From positions 992,001 to 1,056,000 of the forward strand of contig NZ_JPLZ01000006.1 in the NCBI RefSeq assembly GCF_000735135.1: 64,000 nucleotides of DNA. Direction: 5' to 3'. The stretch is from Chryseobacterium sp. FH1 (GTDB lineage Bacteria > Bacteroidota > Bacteroidia > Flavobacteriales > Weeksellaceae). The position numbers and the translations under genes were made by a program. The notes below the pieces were generated by a model. That model was not told where the DNA came from, ran no database searches, and worked only from the letters and a program-made list of their open reading frames with translations. This document shows positions 56,233 to 62,998 of the stretch, in pieces (within the stretch, counting starts at the first letter, position 1; each line of letters begins with the position of its first letter).

Positions 56233-57538
56233 AAATTCTTCTAATATCAGCACCAATTGCTCTCAATCTCTCATCGATGTTTTCATAACCACGATCGATC
56301 TGTTCGATGTTTTGAATGACTGATTTTCCTTCTGCGGAAAGTGCCGCGATGAGCAAAGCGTTTCCAGCTCTGATGTCTGGGGAAACCATTGTCGTTCCTC
56401 TCAACGGTGTTTCTTGATTCATTCCGATGACAGTTGCTCTATGTGGATCGCAAAGAATGATTTGCGCGCCCATATCGATCAATTTATCCACGAAGAACAA
56501 ACGGCTTTCGAACATTTTTTGATGGATCAAAACCGAACCTTTTGCTTGAGTTGCCACAACTAAAATGATTGATAAAAGATCTGGCGTAAATCCTGGCCAA
56601 GGTGCATCTGAAACGGTCAAGATAGATCCGTCGATGAATTTCTGGATTTTATAATTTTCCTGAGAAGGAATATAAATATCATCACCTCTTTGCTCCAACT
56701 GGATTCCCAGCTTTCTGAAAGTATTGGGGATCACACCCAACTCATTCCAATTGACGTCCTTGATTGTGATCTCTGATTTTGTCATCGCTGCCAAACCAAT
56801 CCAAGATCCGATCTCTACCATATCAGGTAACATTCTGTGGTCGGTTCCGTTCAATTTGTCAACGCCTTCTACAATCAAAAGGTTCGAGCCAATTCCGGAG
56901 ATATTCGCGCCCATTCTGTTTAGCATTTTGCATAATTGCTGAAGATATGGTTCGCAAGCGGCGTTGTAAATGCTTGTTTTTCCTTTTGCTAAAACTGCTG
57001 CCATCACGATGTTTGCAGTTCCAGTGACGGAAGCTTCCTCCAAAAGGATGAATTTTCCGTTCAGTTCTTTTGCTTTTAATGAGTAGAAAGCTTCTTCTTC
57101 ATCATAAGAAAATTCTGCTCCCAATTCCACAAAACCTTGGAAATGCGTGTCCAAACGTCTTCTTCCGATTTTGTCACCACCAGGCGTTGGAAGATAAGCT
57201 TCACCAAATCTCGCCAACATCGGGCCCAAGATCATCACAGAACCTCTCAGTTTTGCGCCGTCTTTTTTGAATTCTTTGGATTTTATATAGTCGAAATTAA
57301 CCTCATCTGCCTTGAAAGTGTAATCACCTTTTCCGTTTTTGGTAACTTTTACATTAAAGTCTTGTAAGATCTCAATCAATTTGTTGACATCTTTAATATC
57401 CGGAATATTGCTGATTCGCACCTCGTCTTCGGTTAGCAAAACAGCACAAAGGATTTGCAAAGCTTCGTTCTTGGCACCTTGCGGTGTAATCTCGCCGCTT
57501 AATTTTTTCCCTCCTCTTATTTCGAACGCATCACTCAT
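56231..57538 (-). CDS. murA: UDP-N-acetylglucosamine 1-carboxyvinyltransferase MurA (Asp at the fosfomycin-target position)
   Basis: The 435-residue enzyme has the MurA/EPSP synthase inside-out barrel: GAKNEALQILCAVLL (residues 21-35, Lys23), LRGSVMILGPMLARFG and the catalytic loop TPGGDKIGRRRLD. In E. coli MurA the loop holds Cys115, the fosfomycin target; here Asp122 takes its place, as in Mycobacterium tuberculosis MurA. It transfers enolpyruvate from PEP to UDP-GlcNAc, the first committed step of peptidoglycan. Intrinsic fosfomycin resistance is expected from this change. It overlaps the DUF4290 gene by 1 nt. Confidence 0.96.
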   Translation of the reverse strand: MSDAFEIRGGKKLSGEITPQGAKNEALQILCAVLLTEDEVRISNIPDIKDVNKLIEILQDFNVKVTKNGKGDYTFKADEVNFDYIKSKEFKKDGAKLRGSVMILGPMLARFGEAYLPTPGGDKIGRRRLDTHFQGFVELGAEFSYDEEEAFYSLKAKELNGKFILLEEASVTGTANIVMAAVLAKGKTSIYNAACEPYLQQLCKMLNRMGANISGIGSNLLIVEGVDKLNGTDHRMLPDMVEIGSWIGLAAMTKSEITIKDVNWNELGVIPNTFRKLGIQLEQRGDDIYIPSQENYKIQKFIDGSILTVSDAPWPGFTPDLLSIILVVATQAKGSVLIHQKMFESRLFFVDKLIDMGAQIILCDPHRATVIGMNQETPLRGTTMVSPDIRAGNALLIAALSAEGKSVIQNIEQIDRGYENIDERLRAIGADIRRI

Positions 57539-58191
57539 TATCTTCTGTTATTTTTATGGTTTTGGAAATTGTTTTTCCTGTTGTTATTTTGATTGTTGTT
57601 TCTGTTGTTAGGGTTGCGGTTGTTATTATTTCGGTTCGCCGCATAGTATATTTTGCTTCTCTCCAAAGATTCCAAGCCAGTAAGATCCAGTTTGTCACCG
57701 GACAGTTCCTTCAAATGGCGAAAGATCACATCATCCTGCACGTGCTCTTTGTTGTAGACGTTGTAGGATTTTTTCATATTGTTGGCAATCACGTGGGTGA
57801 GGGCTTCTTTTTCGTCGCCTTCTTCCAATGCAATCGCTTTTTCTATCAATTGTAAAATGCTTTTTCCGTAGAATTTATAAGCATTGTCCAACGATGGGTA
57901 ATCCATTTTTCTTGGTTTCGAAATCAAATCTTCTGCCGAAACAGGAGGATATGGAGAATCTACATCCAACTCATAGTTTGACAAGATGAAAAGATGATCC
58001 CAAAGTTTGTGTTTATAGTTTTCTTCATCGCGAAGATGCGGGTTCCTTTGTCCCATGAATTCCACGATTGCAAGAGCCATTTCGTTGCGTTCTTCTTTGC
58101 TGGTAAGCGTTTTGCAATGCTCCACCAGTTGCTGTATGTTGCGCCCATATTCGGGCATTAGTAGTTGTGTTCTGTCGGTATTATATTCCAT
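57538..58191 (-). CDS. DUF4290 family protein with Asn-rich tail
   Basis: The start is the ATG at 58191 (MEYNTDRTQLLMPEYGRNIQ in part), because a TATATTTG promoter box lies at 58206-58199 and excludes the longer frame. The DUF4290 domain (about residues 1-175) is all-helical and typical of Bacteroidota. The last 35 residues are nearly all Asn, Arg and Lys in a low-complexity run. The gene ends in the murA start (TAATG overlap), so its product is coupled to peptidoglycan synthesis at least in expression. Its role is unknown. Confidence 0.9.
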   Translation of the reverse strand: MEYNTDRTQLLMPEYGRNIQQLVEHCKTLTSKEERNEMALAIVEFMGQRNPHLRDEENYKHKLWDHLFILSNYELDVDSPYPPVSAEDLISKPRKMDYPSLDNAYKFYGKSILQLIEKAIALEEGDEKEALTHVIANNMKKSYNVYNKEHVQDDVIFRHLKELSGDKLDLTGLESLERSKIYYAANRNNNNRNPNNRNNNQNNNRKNNFQNHKNNRR

Positions 58192-58198
58192 AATGGTG

Positions 58199-58206
58199 CA
58201 AATATA
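58199..58206 (-). promoter_or_regulatory. -7 box of the DUF4290-murA promoter
   Basis: The minus strand reads TATATTTG, 7 bp before the ATG at 58191. The mRNA would have almost no leader. Confidence 0.55.
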
Positions 58207-58320
58207 AAACATTTCGGGTTCAAAGTCTGAAATTCAAAATCGAGTGCTTGTTTTTTTCTTGATCAATGTCTTTTTGGTTGAGAATTTTAGATATGACTAA
58301 GCTCTTGAAATCTTCTCTTA

Positions 58321-58350
58321 AGCTTGTCTGGCTGAGGCTCTCTAAGCCTT
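58321..58350 (-). repeat. TTCGAGAGCCTCAG family repeat (decayed)
   Basis: The minus strand reads AAGGCTTAGAGAGCCTCAGC followed by CAGACAAGCT. It sits 17 bp past the stop of the DCC gene. Confidence 0.6.
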
Positions 58351-58366
58351 TTTAATTAAGGAAATG

Positions 58367-58792
58367 CTATTTCTCAATAAACTTTTTCCTCTGTTCCGTA
58401 CTTGGCAAAAAACATTGATTGGAAGCCAACTTTTGTCGATTACGCGAAACAAGATTATAAAATTGATTCCCGATTGCGTCAGGAAGTATTTTCCCAATTG
58501 AAGCCAAAGAATAAATACCGCCAATTTCGGAAGCTATTTCCAAAATCGCCTGATATTTGGTCAGGTAAAAACTATCTGGTTTCCACAGATAAAGCGTATC
58601 AAAAACCTGATTCGGAAGATTTCTTTCATTCAAAAACTTCTGTCCAAATTCCGATTGTAGCGACGAGAATAGGAACTTGTCATTTTTATCCTTCTCCAAG
58701 ATCCATTGCACCCAATGGTTGCAAAATCCACATTCGCCATCATAGAAAACGATGTTTTTGTCTTTGAAACTTACTGAGATATCTGTGGTCAT
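58367..58792 (-). CDS. DCC family thiol-disulfide oxidoreductase-like protein (DUF393)
   Basis: The 141-residue protein has the DCC signature YDGECGFCNHWVQW with Cys21 and Cys24 at the start of a thioredoxin-like fold, then FSSLQSEFGQKFL and the typical RNRQKL near the end. DUF393 proteins are predicted thiol oxidoreductases of unknown partner; they often sit near membrane or haem proteins. It overlaps the haem-binding protein gene by 4 bp and so is coupled to it. Confidence 0.88.
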   Translation of the reverse strand: MTTDISVSFKDKNIVFYDGECGFCNHWVQWILEKDKNDKFLFSSLQSEFGQKFLNERNLPNQVFDTLYLWKPDSFYLTKYQAILEIASEIGGIYSLASIGKILPDAIGNQFYNLVSRNRQKLASNQCFLPSTEQRKKFIEK

Positions 58793-59250
58793 AAGGCGTT
58801 GGTTTGTTGGATTTGTTTTTGGACCATTCGGAAATAATCCACTAATTTTTTTCTTTGTTCATCAGTCAGTTTTGCATCAGGATGTCCGAGCGTGTAACTT
58901 TCCAAAGGCATTTTTTTCTGTTCTACATATTCCGAAGCTTCCTCCAATTTATGGATTTGACGTTTGGAATCGTAGGTTGCAAATGTAGAGAAATTAAGTT
59001 CCAGTCTTGCCTCATCGATATGACTTTTCAAAAGCCAACCCGCTGGCTGAATGTAGCTGTAAGCCGGATATTCTGTTTCGTTGGAATGACAATCGTAGCA
59101 GGAATTTCTGATAATATTGGCAATCGGTTCCGGCGTATTTTTAATCTTAATAAAATCCATTCCATCATTGGTCGCTGGATTCACTTTATCAATTTGAAAA
59201 AACTGAATCATTATGAAAGCTACCAAAAGAACAATTAATACTTTTTTCAT
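58789..59250 (-). CDS. Haem-binding domain protein (CxxCH)
   Basis: The start is the ATG at 59250 (MKKVLIVLLVAFIMIQFF), which gives a clean membrane anchor or uncleaved signal; the longer frame upstream is unlikely. Cys51, Cys54 and His55 in SCYDCHSNETEYP form a c-type haem site. The family (Haem_bd) is periplasmic and one haem per protein is expected. The helical remainder ends KKLVDYFRMVQKQI. It is followed by the DCC protein with 4-bp overlap, suggesting a redox pair. Confidence 0.87.
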   Translation of the reverse strand: MKKVLIVLLVAFIMIQFFQIDKVNPATNDGMDFIKIKNTPEPIANIIRNSCYDCHSNETEYPAYSYIQPAGWLLKSHIDEARLELNFSTFATYDSKRQIHKLEEASEYVEQKKMPLESYTLGHPDAKLTDEQRKKLVDYFRMVQKQIQQTNAL

Positions 59251-59360
59251 AGTTTGATTTTGCATTAATATAACAAAATCTCGTCCAAAAGGTAAAATCA
59301 ACAAACAAAGCAAATGTGAAAAGAAAAAATCTAAAAAATCTTTGCTGAGTTTGTAGTTTA

Positions 59361-59381
59361 TACTGAGCTTGTCGAAGTGTC
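59361..59381 (-). repeat. ACTTCGACAAGCTCAG repeat (intergenic copy)
   Basis: The minus strand reads GACACTTCGACAAGCTCAGT followed by A. This is the same element as in murB (48325-48349). Confidence 0.75.
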
Positions 59382-59432
59382 TTTGCGAACCTTAAAATAT
59401 TTTCAATAAAGTCAAAAAATCTTAGCGGACCT

Positions 59433-59585
59433 AGAGCTTGTTTAAATTTCATCAAAATTATTTTCCCCGACCCTAAAGGGAAGTAATTTTGATGAAATTT
59501 TCAAGGTGTTTTTCCACCCTTTAGGGTTGGGGAAAAGAAAAATGCTTTGAAAGTTTTATTTTATAATCATTTTTAAACATGCTCT
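59433..59585. mobile_element. MITE-like element, copy 2 (153 bp)
   Basis: AGAGCTTGTTTAAA (59433-59446) faces TTTAAACATGCTCT (59572-59585), 13 of 14 pairs matched. The interior repeats copy 1 (26076-26227) almost base for base, including the TTTCATCAAAATTA arm, CCCTAAAGGG and the CACCCTTTAGGG core. The gap 59251-59768 contains no gene: this element, a TTCGA repeat and the der promoter fill it. Confidence 0.8.
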
Positions 59586-59664
59586 TAGTGTTCAAAATTC
59601 CGCATAATTATCCCTCACAAAACCTTGGAGCTGAAACTCAAAACCTTAAACACGAAAAATTTCG

Positions 59665-59672
59665 TACATTTG
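59665..59672 (+). promoter_or_regulatory. -7 box of the der promoter
   Basis: TACATTTG is a perfect TAnnTTTG match, about 97 bp before the der start. The leader of about 90 nt that follows shows no strong hairpin. Confidence 0.4.
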
Positions 59673-59768
59673 CAAAAATTTTGGGCTTCGAAAGTCGAAG
59701 TAACCCATTCTTAACCAAGTCTTACGCTCATTGATTCTTAAGCTGAGCTGAGACCAAGAAACAAATTT

Positions 59769-61079
59769 ATGTCAAATATTGTCGCAATCGTTGGGCGCCC
59801 CAACGTAGGAAAATCCACATTATTTAATCGATTATTAGAAAGAAGAGAAGCCATCGTAGATTCTACTGCCGGCGTTACCAGAGACCGTCACTACGGAAAA
59901 TCTGACTGGAACGGCGTTGATTTTACCGTGATCGACACAGGTGGTTATGACGTAGGAACAGACGACGTTTTCGAAGTGGAGATCCGCAAGCAGGTCCAAT
60001 TGGCTGTGGACGAAGCAACTTCTATCATCTTTATGGTGAGCGTGGACGACGGACTTACAGACACCGATCAAGAGATCTTCGAATTATTAAGAAAATCAAA
60101 CAAGCCTTTATATTTGGTAGTCAACAAAGTGGATTCTTCCAAAGAAGAACTTCCTGCAACCGAATTTTACCAATTGGGCGTTGAAAAATATTTCACTTTA
60201 TCTTCCGCAACAGGCTCCGGAACCGGAGAATTGCTAGATGCTGTGGTAAGAGATTTCCCGACTACAGATTACAAAGATCCATTCGAAGGTTTGCCAAAGA
60301 TCACCATCGCAGGCCGTCCAAACGTAGGAAAATCTACAATGACGAACGCGCTCCTTGATGTTGAAAGAAATATCGTAACCGATGTTGCCGGAACCACAAG
60401 AGACAGTATCCAAACTTTGTACAACAAATTCGGACACGAGTTTGTGCTGGTAGACACTGCCGGAATGCGTCGTAAAGCGAAGGTTTCCGAGGATCTGGAG
60501 TTCTACTCTGTAATGAGATCCATCCGTTCTATCGAATATTCCGATGTCGTGATCTTGATGGTAGATGCCACGCAAGGTTGGGAATCTCAGGATATGAACA
60601 TCTTCGGATTGGCTCAGAAAAACAGAAAGGGAATCGTGATCCTTGTCAACAAATGGGATCTCATCGAGGACAAACATACTAACACGATCCGTGATTTTGA
60701 ACAATCCATCAGAGACAAAATCGGTCAGTTCAATGACATCCCCATTCTTTTCGTTTCAGCTTTGACGAAACAAAGAATCCTGAAAGCCGTAGAAATGGCA
60801 ATGGTTGTTTACGAAGACCGTAAGAAAAAGATCAAAACGTCCAAACTGAATGAAGTGATGTTGCCGATCTTCGAAGCAATGCCACCGCCGTCCAACAAAG
60901 GAAAATACATCAAGATCAAATATTGTGTGCAGTTGCCAACGCCATCGCCACAGTTCGTATTCTTCTGCAACCTTCCGCAATATGTGAAGGAGCCGTACAA
61001 GCGATTCACCGAAAATCAACTTCGTAAAAACTTTGGTTTCACCGGAGTGCCGATCGAGATCTACTTCAGACAAAAATAA
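59769..61079 (+). CDS. der: Ribosome-associated double GTPase Der (EngA)
   Basis: The 436-residue protein has two tandem GTPase domains: GRPNVGKSTLFNRLL (residues 8-22), DTGGY and NKVD in the first; GRPNVGKSTMTNALL (about 182-196), DTAGMRRKAKV and NKWD in the second. A KH-like domain (about 355-436) closes the protein. Der acts in 50S subunit assembly and is essential in most bacteria. All G motifs are intact. A strong terminator follows the stop codon. Confidence 0.97.
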   Translation: MSNIVAIVGRPNVGKSTLFNRLLERREAIVDSTAGVTRDRHYGKSDWNGVDFTVIDTGGYDVGTDDVFEVEIRKQVQLAVDEATSIIFMVSVDDGLTDTDQEIFELLRKSNKPLYLVVNKVDSSKEELPATEFYQLGVEKYFTLSSATGSGTGELLDAVVRDFPTTDYKDPFEGLPKITIAGRPNVGKSTMTNALLDVERNIVTDVAGTTRDSIQTLYNKFGHEFVLVDTAGMRRKAKVSEDLEFYSVMRSIRSIEYSDVVILMVDATQGWESQDMNIFGLAQKNRKGIVILVNKWDLIEDKHTNTIRDFEQSIRDKIGQFNDIPILFVSALTKQRILKAVEMAMVVYEDRKKKIKTSKLNEVMLPIFEAMPPPSNKGKYIKIKYCVQLPTPSPQFVFFCNLPQYVKEPYKRFTENQLRKNFGFTGVPIEIYFRQK

Positions 61080-61085
61080 AAATCC

Positions 61086-61124
61086 AAACCCTTTCTTAGT
61101 TCAAACTTCGAGAGGGTTTTTTTA
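61086..61124 (+). terminator. Terminator of der
   Basis: AAACCCTTTC (61086-61095) pairs with GAGAGGGTTT (61110-61119) with one wobble, followed by a T run. Confidence 0.85.
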
Positions 61125-61127
61125 TTT

Positions 61128-61267
61128 TAGGAGCATCACGTGTCTATTTCTTTTCACCAGTCAAACCCGCTATCCACTATATCTTTTTCTTTTTCAGAAC
61201 GTTTGCAATCCAAATCGAAATGGAGTACCAAAAAAAAGAAAAAGGATGCCGTTCCTATCGGGGCTAT
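61128..61267 (+). repeat. CCGCTATATC...ATCGGGGCTAT element, copy B
   Basis: Starts TAGGAGC, continues CCCGCTATCCACTATATC and AAAAAGGATGCCGTTCC, and ends ATCGGGGCTAT. The middle differs in length from copy A at 22723-22830 (140 versus 108 bp). The gap 61080-61506 holds no gene; this and the next repeat fill most of it. Confidence 0.75.
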
Positions 61268-61331
61268 GTTGAGGTTTTCCATCATCTTTCAAGATTTTAA
61301 AATTAGTTTTATTAAAAAGCTATTCTAAAAA

Positions 61332-61407
61332 AGTCGCAGAGCGACTATCTGTTAATAGAACAGAAATCAGGAATACGAAAAAGCTCCAGAAGAGTGACCT
61401 ATAACAA
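61332..61407 (+). repeat. GAGCGACCTATAACA element, copy B
   Basis: AGTCGCAGAGCGAC... GTTAATAGAA (61332-61360), then AAAAAGCTCCAGAAGAGTGA with CCTATAACAA (61378-61407). Same two-part layout as 26290-26355. Confidence 0.65.
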
Positions 61408-61506
61408 TCAAAATATCATTAGATAACGAATTTCATTTAAAATAATTTGAAACCAAATTTAAACAGTTTCCAAATTTTTACGATATTTACCCACAAAATA
61501 AACGAA

Positions 61507-62157
61507 ATGCTAAAAGTTTTATCAGAAGAATTCTCACTAGTGAATTCCTGGATCAATGACCTTCGAAATGTTGAGGTACAAAATGACCGTTTAAAATTCC
61601 GTAGAAATATGGAACGCATCGGCGAAATTGCCGCTTTCGAGATCAGCAAAACTTTGAATTATATCGACATCGAAATTACAACGCCACTGGAAAAGATCTC
61701 CGTCAAAGAAATCGAAACACAACCAGTCATCACTACGATTCTTAGAGCTGGCGTTCCATTATTTCAAGGGATTCTCAATTATTTTGATAAAGCAGATTGC
61801 GGATTTGTAGCGGCTTATAGAAAACACGATATCAACGATTATTTTTCCATCAAACAAGATTATCTCACTTGCCCGAAATTGGACAATCGTCCATTGATTG
61901 TGGCTGATCCAATGTTAGCAACCGGCGCTTCACTCATTGAAGCCATCAAAGATCTTTTGACCAACGGAAAACCAACTTCCATTCATATCGTTGCGGCCAT
62001 CGCTAGCAGACAAGGCGTTGAAACTATCCAAAAAGCTTATCCTGACGCAAACATCTGGATTGGCGCATTGGACGAAAGTCTGACTTCAAAAGGTTACATC
62101 ACGCCAGGTTTGGGTGACGCAGGCGATTTGAGCTATGGCGAGAAACTTCAACGCTAA
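61507..62157 (+). CDS. upp: Uracil phosphoribosyltransferase
   Basis: The start is the ATG at 61507 (MLKVLSEEFSLVNSWINDLR in part); the 20-codon extension upstream runs through promoter-like AT-rich DNA. The 216-residue enzyme has TILRAGVPLFQGIL, the PRPP loop VADPMLATGASLIEAI and the uracil-binding YITPGLGDAGDLSYG. It makes UMP from uracil and PRPP in pyrimidine salvage in the cytoplasm. Length is normal for Upp. It is a single gene. Confidence 0.95.
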   Translation: MLKVLSEEFSLVNSWINDLRNVEVQNDRLKFRRNMERIGEIAAFEISKTLNYIDIEITTPLEKISVKEIETQPVITTILRAGVPLFQGILNYFDKADCGFVAAYRKHDINDYFSIKQDYLTCPKLDNRPLIVADPMLATGASLIEAIKDLLTNGKPTSIHIVAAIASRQGVETIQKAYPDANIWIGALDESLTSKGYITPGLGDAGDLSYGEKLQR

Positions 62158-62162
62158 AATTT

Positions 62163-62216
62163 ATCAATTATAATTGATTGCCACTCATCATTTATCAATT
62201 ATCATTCATCACTTAT
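62163..62216. repeat. TCATTTATCAATTATCATT phrase repeat
   Basis: TCAATTATAATTGATTGCC, then ACTCATCATTTATCAATTAT and CATTCATCACTTATTA. It separates upp from the convergent comF and resembles 35933-35966. Confidence 0.4.
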
Positions 62217-62218
62217 TA

Positions 62219-62875
62219 CTATATGTCCATTGCCATCACAAGCAAACTGACCTTCACATTGTCGGAATTGCGCAGGATTTCCCAAGCGATGTTTGAGCTT
62301 GTGTTTCCGGTGGTGTAAACGTCATCGATTAATAATAGATGCTTATCACAGATCTTCTTGGTCAGTTGATAGGCATTTTTTGTTTTCAGACGTTCGCTTT
62401 GTCCTTTCTTCGCTTGTGCCTTGGAATGTTTTGTTCGTTGAAGAAGAGAATGGCTGATCGGAATCTGAAAATGCTTTGACAACTCATTTCCGAAAATATG
62501 AAGTTGATTGTAGCCTCTTTGTTTCAGCTTTTTGGGATGGAGTGGAACGGTGGCGATGAGGTCTGGCTTTTTGTCTTCGAAGTTTAATTTTTCGATCGTC
62601 CATTCTGCGAGATTCTTCCCGATCTTTTCGCGGTGGTTATACTTCAATTGTTGAATGATCTTTTGCGACAGACTTTCCTTTTCATAAAGCATTAATGAAA
62701 ACGCATTTTCAACCGGAAATAGGAGAGAAGCCTTTTCCTTCAAACCATTGTTTTCTGAGAATTGATGATGGGAAAAATGGATCTTGTCTTTGCAAATCTC
62801 ACAGACGATCTCATTTTTGTCAATCAACTGATTGCAATCCAGACAGCGGTTTGGGAAGAGAAAATCGAAAAGCAT
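62219..62875 (-). CDS. comF: ComF family phosphoribosyltransferase-like protein
   Basis: The 218-residue protein has an N-terminal zinc ribbon (Cys11, Cys14, Cys25, Cys28 in CLDC and CEIC) and a phosphoribosyltransferase domain with VPLHPKKLKQRGYNQL and the PRPP loop LLLIDDVYTTGNTSSN. ComF proteins are needed for natural DNA uptake in competent bacteria, but the family is found broadly and its reaction is unknown. Length and both domains are normal. Confidence 0.9.
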   Translation of the reverse strand: MLFDFLFPNRCLDCNQLIDKNEIVCEICKDKIHFSHHQFSENNGLKEKASLLFPVENAFSLMLYEKESLSQKIIQQLKYNHREKIGKNLAEWTIEKLNFEDKKPDLIATVPLHPKKLKQRGYNQLHIFGNELSKHFQIPISHSLLQRTKHSKAQAKKGQSERLKTKNAYQLTKKICDKHLLLIDDVYTTGNTSSNIAWEILRNSDNVKVSLLVMAMDI

Positions 62876-62923
62876 TGTTTGTGTTTTGAAAATTAAAATT
62901 AAGAATTTAATTCAAAACTAAAA

Positions 62924-62955
62924 ACCCCTTCAGAGTTTTAAACTCTAAAGGGGTT
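62924..62955. repeat. AACCCCTTCAGAGTTT palindrome (terminator-like repeat)
   Basis: AACCCCTTCAGAGTTT faces AAACTCTAAAGGGGTT with one mismatch. It is a relative of 31096-31128 and likely ends the minus-strand phosphorylase transcript. Confidence 0.7.
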
Positions 62956-62998
62956 AGAAATTATAAGATTTATATAATTAATAATTTACCATTAATAA

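Noticed and set aside
58342-58524. 60-codon minus-strand frame inside the DCC gene
   Set aside because: It is antisense/alternative-frame shadow; the DCC frame carries the conserved Cys motif.
59673-59768. tRNA or riboswitch in the der leader
   Set aside because: No cloverleaf, T-loop or strong stem is visible in these about 95 nt.
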